Origin: Acidihalobacter_A sp037381185
GTDB taxonomy: Bacteria; Pseudomonadota; Gammaproteobacteria; DSM-5130; Acidihalobacteraceae
Assembly (NCBI RefSeq): GCF_037381185.1
Contig: NZ_JARRQY010000011.1
Span: forward strand, 58,983 to 122,982
Length of the DNA: 64,000 nucleotides
Direction of reading: 5' to 3'
Both the position numbers and the translations under genes were made by a program. Shown here piece by piece: positions 33,488 to 41,505 of the stretch (position 1 is the first letter of the stretch; each line of letters begins with the position of its first letter). The notes beneath the pieces are model-generated. The model was not told the origin of the DNA. It made no database searches and worked only from the letters and a program-made list of their open reading frames with translations.

Positions 33488-34795
33488 ATGAATTTCAAAC
33501 GTACGATTGCCTCGGCCGGCGGGGCGCTATCCCTGCTCGGTCTGTGGCTCCTTCCCTCGATTGCGATGGCGGATACGCCCAAGCTTGATTCCGGCAATAC
33601 CGCGTGGATGCTGACTTCCACCGCGCTGGTCCTGCTCATGACCATCCCCGGTGTGGCGCTGTTCTACGGTGGCATGGTTCGCCGCAAGAACCTGCTGTCG
33701 GTGGCCGCGGCCACCTTCGCCGTGACCTGCCTGATTACCGCAATCTGGACGATCGCGGGCTATTCGCTGGCCTTCAAGGGCGACGGCAAGTTCGTGGGCG
33801 ACCTCAGCGCCGTGTTCCTCAAGGGCATGGGCTACGATTCGATGAGCGGCTCGATTCCGGAAACGGTCTTCATGACCTTCCAGATGACCTTTGCCATCAT
33901 CACGCCGGCGCTGATCATCGGCTCCATCGTCGAGCGCATGAAGTTCTCCGCGCTGCTGTGGTTCCTGGGCCTGTGGTCGCTGCTGGTCTACTCCCCGATC
34001 GCGCACATGGTCTGGGGCGGCGGCTGGCTGGGCAGCGACGGTGTGCAGGACTTCGCGGGCGGTACCGTGGTGCACATCAACGCCGGTGTGGCCGGTCTGG
34101 TCGCGGCGCTGGTGCTCGGCAAGCGCAAGGGCTACGGTACGCAGCCCATGCCGCCGGTGAATCTGGTCTACACCATGACCGGTGCCGCCCTGCTGTGGGT
34201 GGGTTGGTTCGGCTTCAACGCCGGTTCCGAGCTGGCTGCCGACGGTACCGCGGGCATGGCCATGGCCGTGACCCAGATCGCCACCGGCATCGCCGCGCTG
34301 GCGTGGATGTTCGCCGAGTGGGCCGCGCGTGGTAAGCCGACCCTGCTGGGCATGAGTTCGGGCGCGGTCGCCGGTCTGGTCGCAATCACCCCGGCTTCCG
34401 GTTTCGTCGGCCCGATGGGCGCGATCGTGATCGGCATCGCTGCCGGCGTGATCTGCTTCTGGACCTCGGTCTACATGAAGAAAATGCTCGGCTACGACGA
34501 CTCGCTGGACGCCTTCGGCGTGCACGCCATCGGCGGTATCGTCGGCGCGCTGCTCACCGGCATCTTCTCAGCCGCCATGTTCGGCGGCGCAGGCCTGAGC
34601 GATATGGCGCACGGCAGCATCGGCGCGCAGTTCTTCATTCAGCTCAAGGGCGTGCTCTTCACCATCGTCTACGATGCGGTGGTCACCTTCATCATCCTGA
34701 AGGTGCTGGACGTCATCATGGGTCTGCGCGCGTCGGAGGAAGACGAGTCGCAGGGGCTGGACATCACCCAGCACGGCGAGCAGCTCTACGAATAA
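33488..34795 (+). CDS. amtB: Ammonium transporter
   Basis: A 435-residue inner-membrane ammonia channel with a cleavable signal peptide (MNFKRTIASAGGALSLLGLW, ending in AMAD) and 11 membrane helices. The Amt signature regions are present: TAWMLTSTALVLLMTIPGVALFYGG split over helix 1, the DFAGGTVVHINAG motif, and VHAIGGIVGALLTGIF with conserved histidines that line the pore. ATG 33488 follows GAGGAAA; an earlier ATG overlaps glnK and would spoil the signal peptide. It forms the classical glnK-amtB pair. Confidence 0.96.
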   Translation: MNFKRTIASAGGALSLLGLWLLPSIAMADTPKLDSGNTAWMLTSTALVLLMTIPGVALFYGGMVRRKNLLSVAAATFAVTCLITAIWTIAGYSLAFKGDGKFVGDLSAVFLKGMGYDSMSGSIPETVFMTFQMTFAIITPALIIGSIVERMKFSALLWFLGLWSLLVYSPIAHMVWGGGWLGSDGVQDFAGGTVVHINAGVAGLVAALVLGKRKGYGTQPMPPVNLVYTMTGAALLWVGWFGFNAGSELAADGTAGMAMAVTQIATGIAALAWMFAEWAARGKPTLLGMSSGAVAGLVAITPASGFVGPMGAIVIGIAAGVICFWTSVYMKKMLGYDDSLDAFGVHAIGGIVGALLTGIFSAAMFGGAGLSDMAHGSIGAQFFIQLKGVLFTIVYDAVVTFIILKVLDVIMGLRASEEDESQGLDITQHGEQLYE

Positions 34796-34820
34796 GCACT
34801 ACGCTAGACTGCAAGCCGAC

Positions 34821-34850
34821 GACGGGGGCGCCTTCGGGCGTCCCCGTCTT
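34821..34850 (+). terminator. Terminator after amtB
   Basis: A 12-base-pair stem (34821-34832 with 34837-34848, one G-T wobble) closed by a TTCG tetraloop and followed by a short T-rich tail. It starts 25 bases after the amtB stop. Confidence 0.85.
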
Positions 34851-34894
34851 TCGTTCGGCGGGAGAAATACGCAAAACGCCCGGTTTGCTGGATA

Positions 34895-35548
34895 ATGAGT
34901 GCTATGGATTCCCCTATCGAGAAGTCTTCATCGCGCCTCGAGGTGCGGGGGCTGAGCGGCAGCGTGTTTCGCGACGTAAGCCTGAGCCTTGCCGCCGGCG
35001 AGTGCGTCGCGTTGACCGGCCCTTCCGGCAGCGGCAAGAGCGTTCTGCTGCGCGCCATCGTGGATCTCGACCCGAATGCCGGAGAGGTGCTGCTCGACGG
35101 TGAATCGCGCGCAGGCTTCACGCCCTCCGCCTGGCGCAGGGCGCTGGCTCTGGTGCCCGCGGAGCCGGCCTGGTGGGCGGAGCGGGTTGTCGAGCACTTT
35201 TCGCATGGCGCCGAGCCCGATCTGCCCGAGCTGGGGCTGCCTGCGGAGGCTTTGGACTGGGAAGTGGCGCGTTGCTCGAGCGGCGAGCGCCAGCGCCTGG
35301 CGTTGCTGCGCTCGCTCGCGCTCGCTCCGCGGGTGCTGTTGCTGGACGAGCCCACGGCCAACCTGGATGCCGACAGCCGCGGGCGGGTCGAAACACTGGT
35401 GGATAAGTTTCGTGGTGAGGGCGGTGCTGTGCTGTGGGTCACGCATGATCCCGAACAGGCCTTGCGGGTAGCCGGGCGACGTCTGGAGCTGGCAAAGGGC
35501 GGGTTGAGTCCCGCGGACGTGGAGACGGAGGGGCAGGCATGGGCCTGA
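34895..35548 (+). CDS. fetA: ABC transporter ATP-binding protein, FetA/YbbL-like
   Basis: A 217-residue ABC ATPase. Walker A GPSGSGKS is at 42-49, the signature appears as CSSGERQRLALLRSL, Walker B as VLLLDEPTANLD, and the switch histidine in WVTHDPEQ. ATG 34895 or ATG 34904 could be the start. Its stop overlaps the permease gene by 10 bases. In E. coli the FetA-FetB pair exports iron and protects against oxidative stress. The permease is a clear UPF0014 member, so this pairing is the main reason for the name. Confidence 0.87.
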   Translation: MSAMDSPIEKSSSRLEVRGLSGSVFRDVSLSLAAGECVALTGPSGSGKSVLLRAIVDLDPNAGEVLLDGESRAGFTPSAWRRALALVPAEPAWWAERVVEHFSHGAEPDLPELGLPAEALDWEVARCSSGERQRLALLRSLALAPRVLLLDEPTANLDADSRGRVETLVDKFRGEGGAVLWVTHDPEQALRVAGRRLELAKGGLSPADVETEGQAWA

Positions 35549-36345
35549 TCAGTCTGACGCCGTTCGATCTGGGGCTGGCCGCCGTGCTGATACTCGCATT
35601 GGCCGGCCTGAGCCTGTGGCTGAGCCTGGGTCTGGAGCGTACCTTGCTGATCGCCGCGCTGCGTACCACCCTGCAGCTATGGCTGGTCGGGCTGGTGCTG
35701 AAGGTGTTGTTCGACAACGCCAACCTCGGTTGGATCGCTCTGGGGGCGGGGTTCATGATCCTGGTTGCCGGGCGCGAGGTCATGGCGCGTCAGCAGCGTC
35801 GTTTCCGCGGTGGCTGGGGCTACGGCATCGGCACACTGGCGTTGGCCGTGCCCAGTCTGGCGATCATTCTGCTGGCGTTGCTGGTGCTGGTCAGGCCGGA
35901 ACCCTGGTACCAGCCGCAGTACGCCATTCCCCTGTTCGGCATGCTGGCGGGCAATTCGATGACCGGCGCTGCCGTCGGACTGGACCGCCTGACCCAGAAC
36001 GCCTGGCAGCAGCGCAGCGCCATCGAGGCGCGCCTGCTGCTCGGACAGCGCTGGGACGAGGCGATATCGGACCTGCGCCGCGAGAGCGCCCGGGCCGGCA
36101 TGATTCCCATCATCAATTCCATGGCCGCGGCCGGCGTGGTGAGCCTGCCGGGCATGATGACCGGCCAGATTCTCGCGGGGAGCCCGCCGACCGAGGCGGT
36201 GAAATACCAGATCCTGGTCATGTTCCTGATCGCGGCGAACACCGGGTTTGCCGCGCTGGGCGGCGTCTGGCTGGGCTCGCGGCGCCTGTTCGACGAACGC
36301 GAGCGTCTGCGTCTGGACCGTCTGCGTTCCGCCGAACGGTCCTGA
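35539..36345 (+). CDS. fetB: Iron export ABC permease, FetB (UPF0014)
   Basis: A 268-residue membrane protein with about seven helices. UPF0014 signatures are the RTTLQLWLVGLVLK segment near 40, FGMLAGNSMTGAAVGLDRL near 135, and GMIPIINSMAAAGVVSLPGMMTGQILAG near 190 (given in parts: GMIPIINSMAAAG, then VSLPGMMTGQILAG). It overlaps fetA by 10 bases. Together they should form an iron-exporting ABC system. Substrate specificity is inferred from the family. Confidence 0.88.
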   Translation: MGLISLTPFDLGLAAVLILALAGLSLWLSLGLERTLLIAALRTTLQLWLVGLVLKVLFDNANLGWIALGAGFMILVAGREVMARQQRRFRGGWGYGIGTLALAVPSLAIILLALLVLVRPEPWYQPQYAIPLFGMLAGNSMTGAAVGLDRLTQNAWQQRSAIEARLLLGQRWDEAISDLRRESARAGMIPIINSMAAAGVVSLPGMMTGQILAGSPPTEAVKYQILVMFLIAANTGFAALGGVWLGSRRLFDERERLRLDRLRSAERS

Positions 36346-36378
36346 CCCCGAGTATCTACGCCACCATCGGAGCGTCCA

Positions 36379-37428
36379 TCAGACCTTCGGCTTCTGCTGC
36401 CTGCGGGCGCTTCGCGCCAGCAGCATCAGCATGAGCAGCCCGGTCATGAGCATGGCGATGCTGCCCGGCTCCGGCACCATCGCGGAGCGGACATGGTTGG
36501 CAAGTATCTGGTGTCCCGCGGCTGTGGGATGCTCTCCGTCCCAGAACAGATACTGATCCGGCTGGGCGCAGACCGTGCCCGAAGTCGGATCGGTCAGGTT
36601 GCCGGTCCAGCAGGGATCGGTCACGTTGGTCAGGTGGTATTTGGCTGGGTCCTGGCCAACCTGGTCGAGAAGCTGAAAGGTGTCGACCTGGGTCAGAGCG
36701 AAACCGTCGGTCGAGGACAGGCTGGCCAGCGTGGCGGCCAGGGCTGCATCGTATTGCTGGGTGACCTGCTGGATCGTGGCCAGCGTGGCGGCGGGGTTCG
36801 CCGTGCTGTTGGCGAGCGCCTGCGCATCCGGCGTCTTGCTCAGGTCGGGTACGTTGAGCACGAGCAGGTTCTGCATGCCCGCGTTCGCCAGGCCGCTGAC
36901 GAAGCTGCCAACGTTACCGATCGCCTGCGCCAGGTCCGTGCCGATGCTGGTGGGCGCGATGGCGCCGGTGGCGAGTCCACCGAACAGGGCATTCAGGTCG
37001 TTGGCGCCGATCCAGAGCGTGTACAGCGCATCAGGCTGGGGGGAGTGAACCGTTGCCGTGAAGGCGGTGAGCTGGCTGAGTAGATCGGTCGAGTTCTGCG
37101 TGTGCGCCAGGGTCGTGCCGGTTTGTGCACCGCCGAAAGCGTAGTCGTTGCCGCCCGCCAGACTTGGCGTCACTGCACCCAGGCCCAGCGACGCGGACAA
37201 GTCCTGCACCCAGACGTTGCCGTTCGTGAACCGGCCATTCGAGTACGGGGGCGAGACGGGCGTGGTGCCGCCGCTCGCAAGATAAATATTGCCGGTATCC
37301 GACAGGCTGTCGCCGAAGGCGTAGATTCCGGAAAACGCAGTGGCGGAAGCCGGAATGCTGCTTACGAGATACAGCAGGCCAGCTATCGCGACGGACGCGA
37401 GGTGTCGGTAAACGCGCATTCCCTTCAT
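36379..37428 (-). CDS. GDSL-like esterase/lipase with PEP-CTERM sorting signal
   Basis: A 349-residue secreted hydrolase. A signal peptide (about 1-29, ending SIPASA) precedes the SGNH/GDSL catalytic domain: FGDSLSD with Ser41 as nucleophile, WIGANDL as block III, and DGEHPTAAGH with the catalytic Asp and His. The C-terminus from residue 318 is a PEP-CTERM signal: VPEP, a hydrophobic helix and a basic tail (LARSARRQQ). Such proteins are processed by an exosortase (EpsH/XrtA) and linked to exopolysaccharide. No exosortase is in the window. An alternative start at Met4 is possible. Confidence 0.9.
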   Translation of the reverse strand: MKGMRVYRHLASVAIAGLLYLVSSIPASATAFSGIYAFGDSLSDTGNIYLASGGTTPVSPPYSNGRFTNGNVWVQDLSASLGLGAVTPSLAGGNDYAFGGAQTGTTLAHTQNSTDLLSQLTAFTATVHSPQPDALYTLWIGANDLNALFGGLATGAIAPTSIGTDLAQAIGNVGSFVSGLANAGMQNLLVLNVPDLSKTPDAQALANSTANPAATLATIQQVTQQYDAALAATLASLSSTDGFALTQVDTFQLLDQVGQDPAKYHLTNVTDPCWTGNLTDPTSGTVCAQPDQYLFWDGEHPTAAGHQILANHVRSAMVPEPGSIAMLMTGLLMLMLLARSARRQQKPKV

Positions 37429-37568
37429 GATCGCTGATTCCTTCTTATTCTATAGGTCGACGTGACTCTGCCTCGGCCGGGGGGAGGTTCTCCCGCAAAG
37501 CCGCGACTGCTCGCTTATCGTCCGCGCTGGATTTGCCCGGACTGTTCTTGTGGGACTTCAGGGCGAAA

Positions 37569-37585
37569 CACAATATCCGCGCCAA
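37569..37585 (-). promoter_or_regulatory. Possible sigma-54 promoter for the PEP-CTERM gene
   Basis: Read leftward, TTGGCGCGGATATTGTG matches the sigma-54 consensus TTGGCACGN4TTGCW except for one base in each box. It lies about 140 bases upstream of the PEP-CTERM gene. PEP-CTERM systems are often regulated by PrsK/PrsR with sigma-54, which makes this placement plausible; it is not proof. Confidence 0.45.
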
Positions 37586-37652
37586 CTCGATATAAAGCTA
37601 TTTAGCTCAAACGCTTAGCTGTTTTGTTTCGGAAGAGGGGTGGCGGATGCGT

Positions 37653-37695
37653 AAAAAAATCCGACGCCTCTGTCCGGTCCGGAAAGCGGCGTCGG
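37653..37695 (-). terminator. Terminator downstream of arsBC
   Basis: On the minus strand an 8-base-pair stem CCGACGCC/GGCGTCGG encloses a 19-base region with an inner TCCGG/CCGGA pairing, and is followed by seven T residues. It lies about 150 bases past the arsC stop. Confidence 0.75.
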
Positions 37696-37842
37696 TCGAT
37701 GCGGGAACAGGATGGAATTGGGCCGCGCGCAAGGACAGTGCGCGGCGGAAAGAGTGACTTCAGGGTGTCCGCGAAGGGATCGCAGCACCCCGTTTCCGCG
37801 CGGGATGCACCCGCGGGAAGTGTAAAGTCGAACGCATCGGTT

Positions 37843-38289
37843 TCAGTCGTTCGGCGTACGGTCTGCCGCCAACTCCGTCTCCAGCAGGGCGTGAACCCGC
37901 TGATTCACTTCGTCGCGTACCCGGCGGAATTCGGCCATGATTTCCTCTTCCGTGCCGGTGGCCTTGGCGGGATCCGTCAGAGGCCAGTGCAGTTTGCGTA
38001 CGCCGGCCGGCAGCACCGGGCAGTGCTCGTCGGCGTGGCCGCAGACCGTCACCACCAGATCGGCGCGGGCGAGCATGTCGTCGCTCAATCGAGTCGACTC
38101 CTGCGCGGAGATGTCCACGCCGGCTTCGGCCATGACGGCGATGGCGCGTGGATTCTTGCCGTGAGCCTCGATGCCGGCGGATTCGGCGATCACGCGGTCG
38201 CCGCCGAGCGTGCGGGCCCAGCCTTCGGCCATCTGGCTGCGGCAGGAATTACCGGTGCAGACGAAGAGCAGGTGCAGAGGCGCAGTCAT
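37843..38289 (-). CDS. arsC: Arsenate reductase, thioredoxin-coupled type
   Basis: A 148-residue enzyme of the low-molecular-weight phosphatase fold that reduces arsenate to arsenite. The P-loop nucleophile is Cys11 in CTGNSCRS; Cys83 and Cys90 (VCGHADEHC) keep the seven-residue spacing of the redox pair in thioredoxin-linked ArsC. TDPAKATGTEEE carries the general acid Asp. It lies 24 bases downstream of arsB on the same strand. Arsenite produced is exported by ArsB; ArsR at 39708 likely controls both. Confidence 0.94.
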   Translation of the reverse strand: MTAPLHLLFVCTGNSCRSQMAEGWARTLGGDRVIAESAGIEAHGKNPRAIAVMAEAGVDISAQESTRLSDDMLARADLVVTVCGHADEHCPVLPAGVRKLHWPLTDPAKATGTEEEIMAEFRRVRDEVNQRVHALLETELAADRTPND

Positions 38290-38313
38290 GTTTCAGTTCC
38301 TTGGTTGGAGCGC

Positions 38314-39624
38314 TCAATAGCCGACGACCGGCAGCCATGCCGCCAGTGCCAGCAGGGTGAGAAGCAGCACCGGCGGCGTGAGGATGAGGCCGACCTTCAT
38401 ATACTGCCCCCAGGTGATGGTCTCTCCCTTGCGTGCGAGCACGTGCAGCCAGAGCAGCGTGGCCAGGCTGCCGATGGGGGTGAATTTAGGGCCCAGATCG
38501 CAGCCGATGACATTGGCGTAGATCATGGCCTCGCGGCTGACGGCGGACAGCCCGTGCGCCTGGTCGATGGCCAGCGCCCCGACCAGCACGCTGGGCATGT
38601 TGTTCATGACCGAGGACAGTCCGGCGCTGAGAAAACCGGTGCCGACCGCGGCGGTCACCGGTCCGTGGGCGCCGAGCCATTCCAGCGCGCGGGCGACGTA
38701 GTCGGTCAGTCCGGCGTTGCGCAGGCCGTAGACCACCAGATACATGCCGAGGCTGAAGATCACGATCTGCCACGGCGCTTCCTTGAGCACCTTGCGCACG
38801 GCGATGCGCGCGCCGCGCCCGCCGGCATGCCAGCGGGCGGCCAGTGCAAGCAGAACGAGCGCGCCGGCGCCGGTGACCACCGATACGGGAACGCCGAAGG
38901 GCGCGGTGACGAAGTAGGCGATGAGCAGCAGGCCGAGCAGGGGGAAGGCAGCGCGAAAGACCAGTGGGTCGCGCAGCGCAGACGCGGGCGACTCCAGATC
39001 GTGGGTGTCGTAGCGCGCCGGCAAGTGACGGCGGAAATAGAGCCACAGGACGCCCAGCGTGGCAGCCAGCGTAACCAGGTTCACCGGCACCATGACCGCG
39101 GCGTAGCGGTCGAAGGGAATGCCGAAGTAGTTGGCGCTGACGATGTTGACCAGATTCGAGATCACCAGCGGCAGGCTGGTGGTGTCGGCAACGAAGCCGG
39201 TGGCGATCACGAAGGCCAGCGCCGTGGCGGGGCTGAAGCCGAGGCGCAGCAAGATGGCCAGAACGATTGGCGTGAGCAGCAGCGCCGCGCCGTCGTTGGC
39301 GAAGAAGGCGGCGATCACGGCGCCGAGCAGGATGATCAGTGGGAACAGGCGATGGGCGTCGCCGCGGCCCCAGCGGGCGACATGCAGCGCTGCCCAGTGG
39401 AAGAAGCCGGCTTCGTCGAGCACCAGCGAGATGACGATCAGCGCCACGAAGGTAAAGGTCGCGTCCCAGACGATGTGCCATACGATCGGGATGTCGCCGA
39501 GGCTGATGACGCCGGTGGCGAGCGCGACGAGCGCACCGGCGAGCGCGCTCCAGCCGATGCCCAGGCCGCGCGGCTGCCAGATGACGAAGACCAGGGTGAC
39601 GACGAAGATCAGCAGCGCTAGCAT
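38314..39624 (-). CDS. arsB: Arsenite efflux permease ArsB
   Basis: A 436-residue inner-membrane transporter with about 12 helices from the ArsB family of the ArsB/NhaD superfamily. Typical segments are GWSALAGALVALATGVISLGD split around helix 1-2, AFFANDGAALLLTPIVLA, ATGFVADTTSLPLVISNLVN and NNMPSVLVGALAI. It exports arsenite (and antimonite) using the membrane potential. It precedes arsC in a leftward unit and is divergent from arsR, with the start codons 80 or so bases apart. Confidence 0.95.
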   Translation of the reverse strand: MLALLIFVVTLVFVIWQPRGLGIGWSALAGALVALATGVISLGDIPIVWHIVWDATFTFVALIVISLVLDEAGFFHWAALHVARWGRGDAHRLFPLIILLGAVIAAFFANDGAALLLTPIVLAILLRLGFSPATALAFVIATGFVADTTSLPLVISNLVNIVSANYFGIPFDRYAAVMVPVNLVTLAATLGVLWLYFRRHLPARYDTHDLESPASALRDPLVFRAAFPLLGLLLIAYFVTAPFGVPVSVVTGAGALVLLALAARWHAGGRGARIAVRKVLKEAPWQIVIFSLGMYLVVYGLRNAGLTDYVARALEWLGAHGPVTAAVGTGFLSAGLSSVMNNMPSVLVGALAIDQAHGLSAVSREAMIYANVIGCDLGPKFTPIGSLATLLWLHVLARKGETITWGQYMKVGLILTPPVLLLTLLALAAWLPVVGY

Positions 39625-39676
39625 GAGCGGTTGTCTGGGTCTCTGAAGTGGATTTGGACTATAATTGGCAAGGCAT

Positions 39677-39698
39677 ATATATGCAAGCAGCCATATAT
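39677..39698. promoter_or_regulatory. ArsR operator candidate
   Basis: ATATATG (39677-39683) and CATATAT (39692-39698) form an inverted repeat with an 8-base spacer, between the divergent arsB and arsR genes. A perfect TATAAT lies at 39660-39665, so a bound repressor would sit just downstream of a rightward minus-10. AT-rich dyads of this kind are usual ArsR sites. Confidence 0.65.
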
Positions 39699-39707
39699 AA
39701 AGGTTTC

Positions 39708-40055
39708 ATGACACCTGATACTTTCTTTCGTGCGCTCTCCGACGCCACCCGTCTGCGCAGCCTGATGCTGATGCAGCGCCAGGGCGAGTTGTGCGTGTGC
39801 GAACTGACGCACGCGCTGGAACTCTCGCAACCCAAGATCTCGCGCCATCTGGCAGCCCTGCGCGAGGCGGGGGTGGTCAGCGACCGGCGAGACGGTCTAT
39901 GGGTGTTCTACCGGGTGCATCCGGATCTGCCACGCTGGGCGCAACGCGTGCTGGCGGAAACGCTCGCAGGCGTTGGAGCGCAGGAGCCTTATGCGCAGGA
40001 TCTGCAGCGTTTGACCGAGATGAGTGATCGGCCGCGGCAGTCTTGTGCGGTTTAG
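39708..40055 (+). CDS. arsR: ArsR-family arsenite-responsive repressor
   Basis: A 115-residue winged-helix regulator from ATG 39708. Cys29 and Cys31 in ELCVCEL form the metalloid-binding CxC of classical ArsR, in the helix before the recognition helix (LSQPKISRHLAALREAGVV). The WVFYRVHP wing is standard. An in-frame GTG at 39648 would add 20 residues and place the operator inside the coding region, and ATG 39681 lies in the operator itself, so 39708 is preferred. It probably represses arsBC and itself. Confidence 0.92.
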   Translation: MTPDTFFRALSDATRLRSLMLMQRQGELCVCELTHALELSQPKISRHLAALREAGVVSDRRDGLWVFYRVHPDLPRWAQRVLAETLAGVGAQEPYAQDLQRLTEMSDRPRQSCAV

Positions 40056-40109
40056 GGTGTTGGGGGGCGTTGCCGCCTTCTTTGAATATGCAGACGCGGA
40101 TCAGCGGTT

Positions 40110-40436
40110 GTGGTTTCTGTTGACCATGCGGTGGGAGCTTTTCCTGTTTTTGGCGCTGAGGCACGTTTCGGGCGCGAATCAGCGTTTCCAGTATTGATCC
40201 TGCTTGGGTGACGCGCCCGAGCCTCTTTCTTTGCACGCCCAAAGAAAGAGGCGAAAGAAAGGCGCCCGAAAGGCCTTGTCCCTGACGGGCAGACCTCGAG
40301 CGCACACCCCGGCCCGGGGCACCGCAGGCACTTGCCCTCCTGGCAAAGCCTGCTCGGGCGGCGTCCATGCCGCCCGACCCCGCGCCGGGGCGCACGCTCG
40401 AGGCAAGGCCTAACGGGAACCTAGACGTCAAAACAA
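40110..40436 (+). repeat. Dispersed repeat, copy B (left arm of repeat island)
   Basis: The first 111 bases match copy A at 14370-14480. From 40207 it continues with GACGCGCCCGAGCC, a TTTCTTTG...CAAAGAAA hairpin (near 40225-40255), a GGCGAAAGAAA block, TTGTCCCTGACGGGCA, and ends near GACGTCAAAAC (40424-40434). The part from 40207 recurs inverted at 40557-40783. Confidence 0.85.
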
Positions 40437-40479
40437 AACGCACGCCAAACGCTTGGGCTACGTATTCGGCGATCGAAGC

Positions 40480-40548
40480 GTAGGTTGGGGTAAGCGAAGC
40501 GCACCCCAACGCGGGCGGTGCAAATCATGTGCACTCACCCCAACCTAC
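40480..40548. repeat. REP-like long hairpin in the centre of the repeat island
   Basis: GTAGGTTGGGGT (40480-40491) and ACCCCAACCTAC (40537-40548) are perfect 12-base inverted arms. A nested TTGGGGT/ACCCCAA pairing is possible on the left. A relative with GAAGCGTAGCTTGGGGT occurs at 54119. Similar GTAGGTTGGGGT-type elements are common intergenic repeats in proteobacteria. Confidence 0.85.
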
Positions 40549-40556
40549 CGAAGCCG

Positions 40557-40783
40557 TGTTTTGACGTTAGCCCCCCCTGATTGCTTGCCTCGCGAACGTG
40601 CGCCTGGGCGGGGATGGCCGGCAGGGAAGCCGGCCAAGCAGCCCTTCGCAGGACGCGAATGGCTGCGGGCTCCGTTCAGGGGTACGTTCGCGAGGTTGCC
40701 CGATAGGGACAAGCGATCCTGGGGGTGCGTTTCTTTCGCCTGTTTCTTTGCGCATTCAAAGAAATCGGCTCGGGCGCGTCGCC
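40557..40783 (-). repeat. Inverted copy C of the dispersed repeat (right arm of repeat island)
   Basis: On the minus strand this copy begins GACGCGCCCGAGCC, keeps TTTCTTTG...CAAAGAAA, AGGCGAAAGAAA and TTGTCCCTATCGGGCA, and ends near ACGTCAAAAC, in the same order as copy B (40207-40436) and with almost the same length. The middle, around the GC-rich proline/arginine-like stretch, has diverged strongly. It completes an 830-base stretch (40056-40882) with no gene. Confidence 0.82.
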
Positions 40784-40882
40784 GCGATTGAGCGAAGCCC
40801 CACACCTTGAATCGCGCACGAAATTAACCCGGGCGGCACAAAGAATGTGCGGTTTAAATGCGCCATTCGTCAAAACCGTCGT

Positions 40883-41083
40883 CTATTTCCTGAACAACCA
40901 AATCAACAACGAAACCACCAGACTGACGATGACCGACGTGGTCAACGGAAAGTAGAACGTGAACCCTTCCCGACGGATAACGATATCCCCCGGCAGACGC
41001 CCCAGGCCTAGCTTCGAGATCCAGGGCCAAGTGACACCGACTGCGATCAGAACGAGGCCGAGAATGACCAGCGTGCGGGTCAT
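40883..41083 (-). CDS. DUF2905-family small membrane protein
   Basis: A 66-residue protein with two membrane helices (about 4-22 and 45-63) joined by the GLGRLPGDIVIRREGFTFYF loop, the hallmark of DUF2905. Its function is unknown. The start ATG 41083 overlaps the stop of the gene at 41080-41454 (ATGA), so the two are translated together. Longer open sequence upstream is a different frame of that neighbour. Confidence 0.9.
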   Translation of the reverse strand: MTRTLVILGLVLIAVGVTWPWISKLGLGRLPGDIVIRREGFTFYFPLTTSVIVSLVVSLLIWLFRK

Positions 41084-41454
41084 AGATGCTTGGGATGAGG
41101 CTTGCTGATCAGCAGAGCTTCGGGCACGCGCACCTTGACCGCCGCGGCCAGCTCCAGCGTGATGCCGGGTACCGGCCGCACGCTGACCCACAGGACGTTG
41201 AGCTTGAGATTCATATCCGCAAATAGCACGGCGTTGCCGTAGCGCGAAAGCACCGCATGGATGTCGTCCAGCACTCGCTGGAGCTGGTCCTGCGGCCGGC
41301 GGCGCAGACCGGGAATGAGCATCATGAAGTCGCTGGCCAGGTGGCCTTCCGGCGTGCGGGTGGGAACGCGCTGCCACAGTGGGGCGGCGGGTTCCAGGCC
41401 CGGGTCGATACGCAGCTGGGCGCGACGGGCATCGATGTCCATGAATCCGATCAT
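41080..41454 (-). CDS. Conserved hypothetical protein (124 aa)
   Basis: A 124-residue soluble protein beginning MIGFMDIDARR (a start at Met5 is also possible). It contains FMMLIPGLRRRPQDQLQRV and an LKLNVLWVSVRPVPGI strand segment, without a catalytic motif I can identify. It forms a coupled pair with the DUF2905 gene. I would call it conserved hypothetical rather than name a function. Confidence 0.7.
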   Translation of the reverse strand: MIGFMDIDARRAQLRIDPGLEPAAPLWQRVPTRTPEGHLASDFMMLIPGLRRRPQDQLQRVLDDIHAVLSRYGNAVLFADMNLKLNVLWVSVRPVPGITLELAAAVKVRVPEALLISKPHPKHL

Positions 41455-41505
41455 AGACCCTGCCCGGCGCCATCACCACTTGAGGCGCTACGCAAGAACG
41501 TCCGG

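Larger units (their letters stand above)
37429..37842. other. Intergenic region between the PEP-CTERM gene and arsC
   Basis: About 414 bases without a credible gene; a long rightward open frame here is antisense to ars genes. It contains a sigma-54-like element at 37569-37585, a small AGCTATTTAGCT palindrome near 37598 and the arsC-side terminator at 37653-37695. Nothing else is recognisable. Confidence 0.5.

Noticed and set aside
37624..39621. A 665-codon rightward open frame
   Set aside because: It lies antisense to arsC and arsB, has a His/Gln/Arg/Gly-rich composition typical of GC-rich shadow frames and matches no family.
40207..40783. An insertion sequence or CRISPR array
   Set aside because: There is no transposase gene, and the arms are two diverged inverted copies rather than many short regular direct repeats with spacers.
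40056..40882. Several short open frames in the repeat island
   Set aside because: They are arginine- and proline-rich readings of the repeat arms, lack ribosome sites and are not consistent between the copies.
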